From assembly GCA_965224765.1 (NCBI GenBank), contig CBDDAC010000003.1:7908-71907 (forward strand): a stretch of DNA of 64,000 nucleotides. Reading direction: 5' to 3'. Position 1 is the stretch's first letter; each line of letters opens with the position of its first letter. Position numbers and translations under genes: made by a program. The DNA is from CAZDBA01 sp965224765 (GTDB lineage: Bacteria; Planctomycetota; Planctomycetia; Pirellulales; Pirellulaceae). The notes beneath the pieces were generated by a model. That model ran no database searches. It had not been told where the DNA came from and was given only the letters and a program-made list of their open reading frames with translations. Shown one piece after another: positions 28,848-39,090 of this stretch.

Positions 28848-30383
28848 ATGCTGGCGAAGCTCCAGACTTTTTCTCTGCTTGGAATTGAAGCCGAACCGGT
28901 TGAGGTCGAAGTGGATGTTTCCCCGGGATCCGTTCCAACGACCATTTTGGTGGGGCTTCCCGAGGCTGCAGTCAAGGAAAGCACGCATCGTGTTGCTCGT
29001 GCTTTAGTGAATTCAGGATTCCAGCGTCCCTTTGATCGAGTCGTCATCAACCTTGCACCTGCTGAGTTGCCAAAACAGGCGGCGTCCTTTGATTTGCCGA
29101 TCTCGCTCGGGATTTTGTTGGCAAGTGGCCAAATACAGTCGGACCTCACCAGACAGTACGCCGTGATTGGCGAGTTAGCATTAGAGGGCCACACGCGTCC
29201 GGCCAAAGGAGTATTGTCGATGGCGATTGCCGCGGCAAAACAAGGATTGGCGGGCGTCGTGGTGCCGCGCGAGAACGCAGGTGAAGCGGCCGTTGTCGAA
29301 GAAATCGATGTTGTCGCTGTCGATAGTCTTGCTCAAGCCGTTGGCTTCTTTACGGGGGAAATTGATATCACGCCAACACCCTCAAGGCTGAATCAGCTGT
29401 TCGAGGAGTTCGCTGTTTACGAAGAAGATTTTTCGGATGTTCGCGGGCAAGAGGTCGCGAAGCGGGCGATTACAGTCGCCGCAGCCGGATCTCACAATCT
29501 GCTGATGCTGGGACCACCAGGAAGCGGCAAAACAATGCTTGCCAAGCGGATCTCGACAGTTCTACCCACGTTGACGGGAATTGAATCCATCGAGACGACT
29601 CGAATCTATAGCGCGCTTGGTAGGCTTAGGCCGGGTCAGCCGTTGATGGCCAAGCGTCCGTTTCGCAGTCCCCATCACACGATCAGTGAAGCGGGACTTG
29701 TTGGCGGTGGGAGCATTCCAACACCGGGCGAAATCAGCATGGCTCACAATGGCATTTTGTTTCTGGATGAATTGCCCGAGTTCAATCGTCGAACGCTGGA
29801 AGTGCTTCGGCAGCCACTCGAGGATCGAGTCGTTACGATCTCCAGAGCATTGAATTCCTCGACGTTCCCTGCCAACTTCATGCTCGTTGCCGCCTTGAAC
29901 CCCTGCCCCTGCGGGTATCGAAGCGATCCTCGTAGAGATTGCCATTGCACGACTCCTCAGATTGAAAGGTACATGGGGAAAATATCAGGACCGTTGCTCG
30001 ATAGGATCGACTTACACATTGAGGTTCCGGCGACCGACTACAAAGAGCTTTCGTCGAAAATTTCAGGAACTAGCAGTGATACGATTCGCCAGTGTGTTCA
30101 AAAAGCTCGTCAAATGCAGCAGGTACGGTTTGCCGATCTCAACCTTCTCTATAACTCTCAGATGAGCAGCAAACAACTAAGGACGTTTTGCATTTTGACT
30201 GAGGACTGCGTCAGTCTTATGAAGCAAAGCGTTAATGAAATGGGGCTGTCGGCGCGAGCTCACGACAAGGTGCTGCGCGTTTCAAGAACAATTGCCGACC
30301 TGGAAGGCGCACCGGAAATCCGCTTTGAACATTTGAGCGAGGCGATCAACTACCGACAACTTGATCGCCAAATGTGGAGTTGA
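28848..30383 (+). CDS. comM: YifB/ComM family Mg-chelatase-like AAA+ ATPase
   Basis: 511 residues from the ATG at 28848; a TTG four codons earlier is less likely. Layout is standard: N-terminal Lon-substrate-like domain with TILVGLPEAAVKEST and FDLPISLGILLASG, then an AAA+ module with Walker A GPPGSGKTMLA, sensor/insertion RSPHHTISEAGLVGGG, Walker B GILFLDELPEFNRRTLEVLRQ, and the zinc-like NPCPCGYRSDPRRDCHC. The C-terminal helical lid (LSARAHDKVLRVSRTIADL) is complete. ComM is a hexameric branch-migration helicase for integrating transformed DNA. No other competence gene is nearby. Confidence 0.95.
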   Translation: MLAKLQTFSLLGIEAEPVEVEVDVSPGSVPTTILVGLPEAAVKESTHRVARALVNSGFQRPFDRVVINLAPAELPKQAASFDLPISLGILLASGQIQSDLTRQYAVIGELALEGHTRPAKGVLSMAIAAAKQGLAGVVVPRENAGEAAVVEEIDVVAVDSLAQAVGFFTGEIDITPTPSRLNQLFEEFAVYEEDFSDVRGQEVAKRAITVAAAGSHNLLMLGPPGSGKTMLAKRISTVLPTLTGIESIETTRIYSALGRLRPGQPLMAKRPFRSPHHTISEAGLVGGGSIPTPGEISMAHNGILFLDELPEFNRRTLEVLRQPLEDRVVTISRALNSSTFPANFMLVAALNPCPCGYRSDPRRDCHCTTPQIERYMGKISGPLLDRIDLHIEVPATDYKELSSKISGTSSDTIRQCVQKARQMQQVRFADLNLLYNSQMSSKQLRTFCILTEDCVSLMKQSVNEMGLSARAHDKVLRVSRTIADLEGAPEIRFEHLSEAINYRQLDRQMWS

Positions 30384-30445
30384 ACCTGGTTGAGTAAATG
30401 AAATACCACCGATGCATCATGATTTAGGGAATGAGTGTCTTTCAG

Positions 30446-33400
30446 CTACAGTTCCCATTTTTTCAGTCGACTGACGACTTTTTTCAAATCGTTCTTTCGT
30501 TTTTCGAACAAGCCAAACATCACGAGAATCGCAATTCCCATCGCAATACCAAACACCCACCAGGGCCAGACGTGTTCTAGTCGTTGGTGAGCATGAGACA
30601 CCATGGACACCATTGCCATCAGTAGGAATAACGATCCGAGGTACAAAAACGCTCTAATCTGCAACAAAATGCCAGCAAATATTCCGGCGACCGAAAGAAC
30701 AGCTAATACAATTGGCGGCCACAGCTGCGATTCTAAACTGTTGATAAAGATTTCGCTTGTCGAGACAAGATAAATGGTCGTTGCACAAACGTAACGAATC
30801 AAGGCCAACTGGGTGCTTGTCAATTTGTTCTTGTTGATTTGCGCTGCGATTAATACCGATACCGCTGGCGGAATAAGCCAGAGTTGCGGATGCTCGTAGA
30901 AACCAAATCCGTCAAATCTGTCATAGAACAACCACAATGCGAGGTTGCCAAACAGAATCGCAGCCGCTCCACATGCGATCGAACGATGCGTGTAGCTAAT
31001 CATCAAGTAGGCCAGACCGACGGTTAATGTAACCTGGGAATGATCGGCCTTGGAGTCGATTAACCAAATTCCAATCGCGACCGCCGCGGGAAGAATCGCT
31101 GCCGTGTTGAAAAATGGATTGCCTAGAACTGATAAATCGCGTCTCCCAAGCCAAGAAGCCAATCCAACCCCACCAAAGCTGGCAACCATTACTGCATAGG
31201 GCCAATAATCCCGAATCCCGAGTCGGAAAAGAAACGGCATCGTTAAGAACAAGTGCATCACAAGCAAAGCAGCGACGACTTGCGCGACGTACACATAAGT
31301 TGTCCTCCCACCCGGCGACAGCGAAAACGGATCGTTTTCCGGGCGGACGGCAATCACAAGCAATCCAATGATCATACCGATCACGGCAAATGCGACCGCA
31401 ATCGCTTCGGGCAGGGGCATACCGCAACCGGTATCGGGGATAAAGTCAGAATACTCCAGTGATACCAACACGATGAAACAAAGCAGAGCCAGTCCGCAAG
31501 TGAACACAGCCATATCACGAATTGATTTCAACCATGAATCGTGATGCCTGACATACCGGCTGACGACTCCGCCATAAACAAACATCGCTGCAGCCAACAC
31601 GAGCACCGTTCGAACGAAGACTTGGGTCATGTCAAAGCGAATCTCTTGGGGAGACAAATCGGCCCAGGCAACCAAGATCGCGCCCAAGGTCAACAGCGCG
31701 AGGCTAAGCATTTGCACCCAGCGTCTTCGGTTGCGGTCGGACCAACAGCCAAATCCGATTGCTAGGCCAAACGGGCTGAACCCGGTCAAATATCTCTCGA
31801 TGCGAACTTCCTGGTTTAAACTTGTGATGAATGCACTTGTCAGAACCACAAGTGCAATAAGGCAGCCAAAAATGGGCAACTGGGCGAACAGCGATGATTC
31901 TAGCTTTTCCAGTTTCGGAGCGCCGCATTTTTTGAGCATTGGGATCCATTGTTTTCTGCGATTCCAGAATACTCCCAGCAAAGCGACCGCGGCGCCTAAC
32001 GCAAACACGACCGCAGCATTTTGTAAACTGGTGGAGCCTGAAACTAAAACGACGGTTCCAAAGATCGAGAGGCCGACCCATAAAAGACAACCGCCAATCA
32101 CCAGACCTTTCCGTGACTGATTCCAAACATGAGCGCAACCCAGCAAGACCGTGGAGCAAAATAGTCCGATACCCCATGAGTTTTTCAGGCAGCTTGCAGA
32201 AGTCACATCGTTCGCCTCCATCAACCACTGAATCGTCGAGCCGAGCAGCAACCATGCCGCAGCCAACAGCATTACCAAATTTGACATCCAGACGACGCGC
32301 GAATTGATGTTCTTTTTCAGCCAAACCGTTCGGGAAATGTAGAAGCCGCACCAGACTGTTGCCAAAATCGTCAATGCGACTCCCAGTACGTTGGCCAAGT
32401 ACGGCTGTTGGTCAGCAAACCATCCCCGTGGATCCATCAGAATCAACGATACGGTAGCTAGGGTTGTGACGCCAGCCGCCAAAAAGCCAGGCAAACCGCG
32501 CTCATGTATAAACCCTCCCAATGTCAACAGCACGACCACGCTGCACGCCGCACAAAACGAAGGCCAGATATTGACCGGAGACATCATGCCTTTGGCCGCA
32601 AACAAAGTTACGATACTGCAAGCGAACAACAAAGGTAGCGTCCGGTCATTGAGCCATGCCCAGCGCGCTTGCTCAACCCGCACGGGCGGTGATGGTGACA
32701 AACCGAGGTTTTTTGCTCGGGATTCATGCCTCCGTTGGAGTCCTAACATGAGCATCTGAATTGAACACACAATGACGCCGCCCCACGTGACTAAATTAAA
32801 AGTCATCCACGGCGGGTAGGGTGCTTGTCCTGCGATGGAACGATCGAACAGCGCGGCCCCTATGCCGACCAGCACCATTCCTGACCAACTAATGAGCAAC
32901 ATCCAACTTGTTGAGCGGTGCGCCCCATTCAACTGTTCTCGCCATACGTGGTAGATGAGTACGGAAAACATCGCCCAACAGCCGACACCCAACGGGCCGC
33001 CCACAGAATTGATCCAGCCACCAGAAACCTGTGGAGAATGAAAGAACCGGGCCATTACCAGGATAGCAAGGCTGGTGATCAGCAGACCATTGATCAGCGT
33101 ATGGACTTTAAGTTGATTGGTCTTCCTTGACTGATGGTTGTTCGCGTTTTTTACTCCCGGATTGCCTTCGATTCGATCGTAAAACCACCACCACACAAAT
33201 CCATACCCCGTCATGCCCACCGAAACGGCTTGAAGGATGTTAACGAACCAACTGGATGCCAGTTTGGGATGCGGAGAAACGAACAACAGAACGACAGACA
33301 GCAATACGCAATACTGAAAGACTAACGAGCCAGCCGTAGCCAACCACTTTCGACGTTCCGAAACGGCGTATAGCAGGAACGTGTTGACAACGATTCCGAT

Positions 33401-36400
33401 TGGTAAACCGTACGAAACGTCCTTCTTCATGTCTCCAAACCATGTTCCTTTGAGCGGACCGCCCAAGGCCTCAACACCGCCGAACATGATGACCCGACCA
33501 ATCGCAATCGTGGAGAGACTCATCACAACTAACACGATGATCGCGAGAGAGAAATTGATAAGTTGCTGCGTGACTTGTTTGGACCAGGTGGACTTACCCG
33601 ACAGCCCAGCCCAATTTCTGGCAGCGACCCAGTTAATGACAAACAGCTTTCTGGAGGCAACCAAGGCGGCCCCTATCGCTCCACCCGTCGGTAACAACCA
33701 TCGCATTCCCGTTGCAACTGCTTTGTCCTCTGCAAAATAAAGTGCCGCTAGCGCCCAGGCTGTTAACCACACCGCAACGATTGCGGTGCCGAGTATGCTG
33801 GAAGGTGTTTTGAATGTCGCCAGAAAGAGCGCCAAACCTAGGAGTACAGCAGCACCGATTGCCCAGCACATTTCGTCTGCAATGGAGAAAGGAGGTGTAA
33901 TCGCATCAGCGAACAGCTCAACGCTCATTTCATAGCTCAATGCGATTCCTGCCAGCCCGACAAAAAACACAGCCAGTCCAGCGCCGACCGCGATTGCCAA
34001 TTCCTGCGATGTTTCTCCAAACTTTAACCGTTTCGACCTGGTCAGCAGCCAGCTAACCACCAGCCATCCAGATAGCCAAAGGGAAATCGCGGCAATCTGG
34101 ATCAGCCAATGTCGCGGTTGATTCATTCCGGGACACCAGCTTTGCTTCGTCAACAACTCCATCACACAAATGCTGACACACAGAGCAGTCAAAATCGCAA
34201 AGACATCGGACCAAAACACCGATAAACTTTTTCGTTGGTGGGACCAGGTGCACATCAAACAACCCAATGCGAGACCAGATACAATGATCGTTGTCAAACC
34301 AGATTGATGTCGAATTAGCAAGAAGGAAGTGACAAGTCCAATGAAGCCAGTGATGGCCGCGAACTGACGAAACTTTATTATGACGCTCGTGGCCGTAGTT
34401 TGCCGATCAGGTGGACTAGATTTTGAAAGCGAGTAGATGATCGCCGACAAGGCACACAGGACGATGGCGTGTACGGTAAAGATCAACGGCCAATTTCCGT
34501 TGATCGAAAATGCCAGTTGGTTGAGCCAGTCCATCAGCCATCGATTCCAGCCGAATGCATGCGCCAGAAAAGCAAACAGCGAAAGTGCCGCAACGGTTCC
34601 CAACGACTCTGAGATGTGCGAACCGTACCACGCCGTTTTTGACTTGATGAATCCCAGATTGACGACCAGTGATAATCCCGATGCCAATCCAAGCATCCCG
34701 GTGGCGGTCATGTTATCAAACCAGTTTTCTGGATTGAACAAACTGGCAGCGATTGCCAGCAACAGACCCACCGAGGAGACTAGTACACCACTGGCTAAGC
34801 CAACGACTTTGAAATGAGCGTTTAAAGATGGGCGATGGTAAGTCAAATGCGCGGCGACAATGCCTATCCCAACCAGTAGGAGAGTAATGCCACTGCTTCC
34901 GCTCAAGGTGGCGCTGGCCAACTGCGATAAACTGACCCAAGCATTCCACGGCAGTTCGCCAACGAACACATTGACACCGCAAAAAATGAACGAAGCGAAC
35001 GCCAACCAGCCTGGAATTAACAGCGTGGCCTCTGCGCGATGGTAAGCAAACACTAGAAAACCAATACTCAAGAGAGCGGCGTTGGTCAACAGAACGGTCG
35101 GATTTGAGAACGAGGTGATCCAGGCGATACCGACGATGATCAAACCAAGAATCATCATCGACAAACCCGTCAACTGCATTGGTTTTGCGTTTCGCCCTTT
35201 GGAGTTCACCCAGATGATGTGACCAAACCAAGACGAGACCAGCGCAACGATTGCGAAGGCAGGTGTCAACGCGACCCAGGTTGGCAGGTCATTATCTGCT
35301 CGAATAACGAGCATTGCCGCTCCGTTCAAAAAGGCAAATGCCGCCATGCCCAGGAAGATAAACATCCTATAGGTGGTGCGGCGAGACCAGCGGTCCCGTG
35401 ACCACTGTCGCTTGAACAAGATGGTTGTACCGCCAAGAAAACTCAGTACCAATGGGACCGACAGAATCAATTTAGTGAGGGTCGAATCGTCGATCCCTGC
35501 TACGTGATTGATGATGATCGTTCCTATGGCGCAACCGATGATTGAAAACAAGAAAGGCATTTGGCCTTTCCGCACCAGGCACTTTCCGGAATGCCAGGTC
35601 ATCGCTGAAAACGCAACCAAGCCAGCTCCGATCGCGATCCAAAACAGCGGATCGTTCAGCTCACGTTGTTGAGTGTCGTTATGCGAAAGAATACAGGCGG
35701 CAAGAAAATTGAGAGGAATCAGGAGCAACCCAATCAGCAACGTTCCGCGGCTCGTATTGCGGAGTTTCCATTTCTTTAGCGTATAGATCCCGGCACCATT
35801 GATGGCAGCGGTAACCAGCAAGAAAAGCAAGGCCGAAAAGTAAGGGATGGTATCTCTCAACTCATTGCGCAAGCTAGTGACCAACCCGATGGCGCTACCA
35901 ACGATCAGGATACCACTCGCCAATTCACCCCAACGTATGTTCTTTTCCAGCATGAACGAAGCGAGCATTTCTTTGAACGTTCTTCGAGGTTCCGGTTCCG
36001 GAGGGTCAGGCAGTTTCCATGGTGCCGTTGCAAGTTTTTGACGCGCTGTTTGGGTAGCCGATATTGAATCTGTTTCGGGCCGAATACTGGTTTCTGACTC
36101 TAGGTCGACTACCTCTGCCGAAATGAATTCATCGGAATCTACAACTTTCTGGGGTTCGACGACCTCCGATTGCCTTTCCGTTTGGTGATCCAGGATTTCA
36201 ATTCGCTGAGACAGTTCGTATTGGTCGGCAAATTGTTCTTCCAGAAATGCTCGCGTCTTTTGGTACGTTTTTGAATCAAGTTTATTGTGCCTGAACAGAT
36301 GGTCGAGTACTTCGCTTGCGCCTCGGATATCATTTTTCAACGTCCTTTTGGGCGTTGATTGCCTCGATTCTCCCGTCGCTTGCCAGGTCGGATCCTGTTT

Positions 36401-36496
36401 GCCACCAAAGATCTTGATCAGAAATGCAACGAAACCGTAAAGCGCGAAGCCGAGAATGGAGATTACAAAAAACAATCCCAGCAGTATTTCGGGCAT
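30446..36496 (-). CDS. Giant polytopic membrane protein of 2016 residues, function unknown
   Basis: Starts at the ATG at 36496 (GGAG eight bases upstream). One membrane helix (residues about 4-25) is followed by a soluble region with a short helical SHOCT-like segment (LDHLFRHNKLDSKTYQKTRAFL) and an acidic linker. Then comes a very long array of membrane helices, several dozen by eye, up to a basic tail (FEKRKNDLKKVVSRLKKWEL). The opening of the array (MLEKNIRWGELASGILIVGS) recalls the start of DUF2339/DUF2157-type membrane proteins, but the protein is two to three times longer. No transporter, kinase or transferase motif is visible. It is alone on its strand, convergent with comM. An envelope role is only a guess. 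Confidence 0.75.
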   Translation of the reverse strand: MPEILLGLFFVISILGFALYGFVAFLIKIFGGKQDPTWQATGESRQSTPKRTLKNDIRGASEVLDHLFRHNKLDSKTYQKTRAFLEEQFADQYELSQRIEILDHQTERQSEVVEPQKVVDSDEFISAEVVDLESETSIRPETDSISATQTARQKLATAPWKLPDPPEPEPRRTFKEMLASFMLEKNIRWGELASGILIVGSAIGLVTSLRNELRDTIPYFSALLFLLVTAAINGAGIYTLKKWKLRNTSRGTLLIGLLLIPLNFLAACILSHNDTQQRELNDPLFWIAIGAGLVAFSAMTWHSGKCLVRKGQMPFLFSIIGCAIGTIIINHVAGIDDSTLTKLILSVPLVLSFLGGTTILFKRQWSRDRWSRRTTYRMFIFLGMAAFAFLNGAAMLVIRADNDLPTWVALTPAFAIVALVSSWFGHIIWVNSKGRNAKPMQLTGLSMMILGLIIVGIAWITSFSNPTVLLTNAALLSIGFLVFAYHRAEATLLIPGWLAFASFIFCGVNVFVGELPWNAWVSLSQLASATLSGSSGITLLLVGIGIVAAHLTYHRPSLNAHFKVVGLASGVLVSSVGLLLAIAASLFNPENWFDNMTATGMLGLASGLSLVVNLGFIKSKTAWYGSHISESLGTVAALSLFAFLAHAFGWNRWLMDWLNQLAFSINGNWPLIFTVHAIVLCALSAIIYSLSKSSPPDRQTTATSVIIKFRQFAAITGFIGLVTSFLLIRHQSGLTTIIVSGLALGCLMCTWSHQRKSLSVFWSDVFAILTALCVSICVMELLTKQSWCPGMNQPRHWLIQIAAISLWLSGWLVVSWLLTRSKRLKFGETSQELAIAVGAGLAVFFVGLAGIALSYEMSVELFADAITPPFSIADEMCWAIGAAVLLGLALFLATFKTPSSILGTAIVAVWLTAWALAALYFAEDKAVATGMRWLLPTGGAIGAALVASRKLFVINWVAARNWAGLSGKSTWSKQVTQQLINFSLAIIVLVVMSLSTIAIGRVIMFGGVEALGGPLKGTWFGDMKKDVSYGLPIGIVVNTFLLYAVSERRKWLATAGSLVFQYCVLLSVVLLFVSPHPKLASSWFVNILQAVSVGMTGYGFVWWWFYDRIEGNPGVKNANNHQSRKTNQLKVHTLINGLLITSLAILVMARFFHSPQVSGGWINSVGGPLGVGCWAMFSVLIYHVWREQLNGAHRSTSWMLLISWSGMVLVGIGAALFDRSIAGQAPYPPWMTFNLVTWGGVIVCSIQMLMLGLQRRHESRAKNLGLSPSPPVRVEQARWAWLNDRTLPLLFACSIVTLFAAKGMMSPVNIWPSFCAACSVVVLLTLGGFIHERGLPGFLAAGVTTLATVSLILMDPRGWFADQQPYLANVLGVALTILATVWCGFYISRTVWLKKNINSRVVWMSNLVMLLAAAWLLLGSTIQWLMEANDVTSASCLKNSWGIGLFCSTVLLGCAHVWNQSRKGLVIGGCLLWVGLSIFGTVVLVSGSTSLQNAAVVFALGAAVALLGVFWNRRKQWIPMLKKCGAPKLEKLESSLFAQLPIFGCLIALVVLTSAFITSLNQEVRIERYLTGFSPFGLAIGFGCWSDRNRRRWVQMLSLALLTLGAILVAWADLSPQEIRFDMTQVFVRTVLVLAAAMFVYGGVVSRYVRHHDSWLKSIRDMAVFTCGLALLCFIVLVSLEYSDFIPDTGCGMPLPEAIAVAFAVIGMIIGLLVIAVRPENDPFSLSPGGRTTYVYVAQVVAALLVMHLFLTMPFLFRLGIRDYWPYAVMVASFGGVGLASWLGRRDLSVLGNPFFNTAAILPAAVAIGIWLIDSKADHSQVTLTVGLAYLMISYTHRSIACGAAAILFGNLALWLFYDRFDGFGFYEHPQLWLIPPAVSVLIAAQINKNKLTSTQLALIRYVCATTIYLVSTSEIFINSLESQLWPPIVLAVLSVAGIFAGILLQIRAFLYLGSLFLLMAMVSMVSHAHQRLEHVWPWWVFGIAMGIAILVMFGLFEKRKNDLKKVVSRLKKWEL

Positions 36497-37230
36497 GTGC
36501 CATTCTCCAAAGAGGCCGTGTACGATGACCCGACTAAGAAGCAACTGTCGAGCCAACAAGTCGCAATCTATACGTTCCCTAACGTAGCCGCCTCTGCCAA
36601 GGCTCCGAAATGCAAAAAAGCCTCCGAAAAAGCTGGGTTTTGGTTAGGAATTTCAAATTCGCTGTTGAGATACTTCGATGGCCATCGAGAGATGAACGAA
36701 GAATTGTTGACATTCTATGGGGCAACAAAGTGCAATTTGTGTACATCGAAACCTGCAGTCAACATCCACAAACGGCTGTTCGCAATTGAATGCAAAGCGT
36801 TTTCAAGCCAAGCTGCCGGAGGTTTGCGAGGCGCGCTAGGTAATCTCTACGTCGCCATGAAGCCAAGAGAGCAGTTTTTCTCGGTTCGAATTTCAGTCAA
36901 TCCAACTGCATTCGGACGATGAATTCGAAGGGTCCAAGGATTTGCCCAATCTGCCTCGGTCGTTTTCCCGCTGCGAGTTTGCATCGCTACCACACCCGCC
37001 ATCCGCGCCGGATAGTTCGACTGTTTCTTTGGGAAATGAATTCGCAATCAATGGATCTCGCAGCCATTCGACCTTTTCAATGTAGTAGAAAAGGCTCTGG
37101 AATTTCCGCAGCTCGCGCCGCCTAATTCATAGTTATGTCGCGGATTCCTGTAGACTAACTGGAAAAGATGATTTTTTGAAATACTCAATCGCTGGCAGAC
37201 AATATCTTGAAATCGGGAATGGGAAATGAT
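36497..37230 (+). other. Gene-free spacer
   Basis: AT-rich space before the small membrane peptide gene. Short frames have no family resemblance; one contains a chance CPICLGRF segment. Confidence 0.55.
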
Positions 37231-37335
37231 ATGTCGGAACAAACCAACTCACTTTTGGCAATTGGGATCGGCTCCGGAATTGGAAGCGGTCTTGGGTTTG
37301 CTATCGGCTTCGCTACGGGTAAGTTTTTGCTATGA
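37231..37335 (+). CDS. Glycine-zipper membrane peptide, 34 residues
   Basis: ATG at 37231 (an alternative ATG at 37219 adds four residues) preceded by GGGAAATGAT. The product is MSEQTNSLL followed by one membrane helix with repeated small-xxx-small spacing (AIGIGSGIGSGLGFAIGFAT) and GKFLL. GxxxG zippers favour helix packing or oligomers, as in small membrane regulators and toxin-like peptides. No partner gene or antitoxin RNA is obvious. Flanking DNA is gene-poor. Confidence 0.5.
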   Translation: MSEQTNSLLAIGIGSGIGSGLGFAIGFATGKFLL

Positions 37336-38246
37336 GGAGCGGTAAATAACCGGCGATCGCATTGTCAAAAAATTATCCCACTCAGCAACAAACTGTATGC
37401 AAATGTGCCACATGATATCTCTGACTCCCAACAATCGTGTCGATGCATTTCCCGGTGCGCAGTACAAACTGTTTCCAATGTTGCACAATTAATTCTTCGT
37501 TGTACTTGACGGTTTCAAGGATGAGCACCCTAAAGATCACCTTGTCCATTGTTTTGTTGTTAAACTTCCGCCGGTTTACGAGCTTATAGGTGACAGTCGT
37601 CATTGGATCCACCAAGCGTCATTCCTGGACGCATCGGCATACGACCGTAATAACAGCATCGAGCACCTCGATAATGGTACTTCGGCGATCCGCTGGGGCG
37701 CAATCCGAAATTACATTGCAAACGCGAAGTTTGATCTTTAGTCGAGGGATAACTAGTGGCACACCGATGCTAAACTTGCGGTGTTTTTCATATGGATGGT
37801 CGTTGCTGCCGGCTCGGTGATCGTTCCCGCTGTCCCACATAGTGTTGCCGATTGATTCCTCAACATTTGGTCAATCTCTAAGATGCATCGGTCATGATGC
37901 CGTTGCATTTTTTGGGGATACTCTTGTGCCGTCGGCGTGAAACGCCGAGGCCATTTGGGTCGTTCTCAAAACTCCGAACCAAATCAAGCCATGTCGAGAA
38001 ACACAGGATTTGATTTGAATTCTGACGTCAAATTGGAATTGCTTTGTGCGGTTTCGTTCATCATTCTCCATTTCACAAGGCGTGAAGGTCGCCGCTGAAC
38101 TCAATCCCAAATTTGGGACTCGTAATCCGCCAAATTCACGTGGCGTTTGGGAGCATGGGAGAAGCGCCAAAGAGAGGAGTAGTCCAAGGAAAACCTGAGA
38201 GACATGTGACTTTCCGCGAGAAACCAAGTGTCAAGAGATCCGGTAG
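37336..38246 (+). other. Decayed region, no intact gene
   Basis: An open plus-strand stretch at about 37496-37741 reads like protein (FKDEHPKDHLVHCFVVKLPP, later NSIEHLDNGTSAIRWGAIRN) but has no start codon. It is separated by an in-frame TAA from an open stretch upstream with MCHMISLTPNNRVDAFPG. It may be the tail of a lost gene. No family was identified. Confidence 0.4.
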
Positions 38247-38349
38247 GGGGTCGGGAGTCTTTTCTGGTTGAACAGAACGACAAATCAACTGGCATAAGAT
38301 TTCCTACTCAACCCGCTTTGCTAAAGAAACTGAAAAGACTCCCGACCCC
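38247..38349. mobile_element. 103-base inverted-repeat (MITE-like) element
   Basis: An 18-base perfect inverted repeat, GGGGTCGGGAGTCTTTTC at 38247-38264 and its complement at 38332-38349, encloses 67 AT-rich bases with no coding capacity. Size and layout fit a MITE or a pair of IS ends. No flanking target duplication was confirmed. Confidence 0.5.
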
Positions 38350-38777
38350 ATGTTGCCCGACATCTGCAATAGATTCGTAAGCTAGAGTGAAAACCGACAC
38401 TGAAACCAACATCCAACCATACTCCCTCCCCGTTCTCTAAGTGCAACAACTTCGGCGGAGAGCGAAAGACTGACATGTCCAAACTGCGTTCGAACGATGA
38501 AGCCGATGCAGATTAAAAGCCTGCGTTCGTGCGTTCGGCCACCCGGTCCAAGGCAGTTTAAGTAACCATGATTCTTGCGTTCGGCGCGTATGAGACCGAC
38601 GCGAGATGCGAATCCTCATTAAAGACATATTGCGACGATCGTTGTCAATCTTTGTATTGGGCATAAGGATTCTTTTATGAACACTTCTGGGAATCTGGTG
38701 TCAGCAGGATGCAAAACTCCATCAGTCAAATAGGCCTCTGCATACTCGAGACAACGGCTCAGCTAATTCCAAGTTTA
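38350..38777 (+). other. Spacer before the IS3 remnant
   Basis: No gene recognised. Contains one copy of a 30-base sequence (38480-38509) that recurs at 54601-54630. Confidence 0.5.
38480..38509. repeat. Dispersed 30-base repeat, copy 1
   Basis: Shares 27 of 30 bases with 54601-54630; the common core is CGTTCGAACGATGAA. Both copies lie in decayed, transposon-associated DNA. Confidence 0.55.
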
Positions 38778-39061
38778 TCCAGGAATCTGGACTGGCGGGC
38801 CAACTGGAAACTTGACTTCAGCCGACCTGAGGAACGTACCGATAATGCCGTGATAGAATCGTTTAACGGTTGGCTCCGTCGGGAGTGTCTGGATGAGAAC
38901 TGTTTCTTGACAGTGAAAGACGCTCAGGAGAAACTAGATCTGTGGAGAGAAGACTACAATCATGTACGGCCCCACAGCAGCCTCGGCCAATTACCCCGGT
39001 TGAGTTTATCGCCAATTACTGCCCGCCGGTTTCGGCTACACCTCAGCAGATCAGCTTCTAG
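38778..39061 (+). pseudogene. IS3-family transposase (OrfB), C-terminal fragment with frameshift
   Basis: The C-terminal part of an rve integrase domain: LDFSRPEERTDNAVIESFNG with the last catalytic Glu context, LRRECLDENCFL, KDAQEKLDLWREDYNHVRPH and SSLGQ. After SSLGQ the frame shifts (about 38988-38992), and the true tail (TPVEFIANYCPP to a stop at 39059-39061) is in the next frame. The N-terminal DD part and OrfA are missing. Confidence 0.85.
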
Positions 39062-39090
39062 AAACTTGAAGACATATTTATCCAATTTAG

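Noticed and set aside
36919..37125. C2H2-like CPICLGRF segment
   Set aside because: Spacing of Cys and His does not fit a zinc finger and the rest of the frame is low quality.
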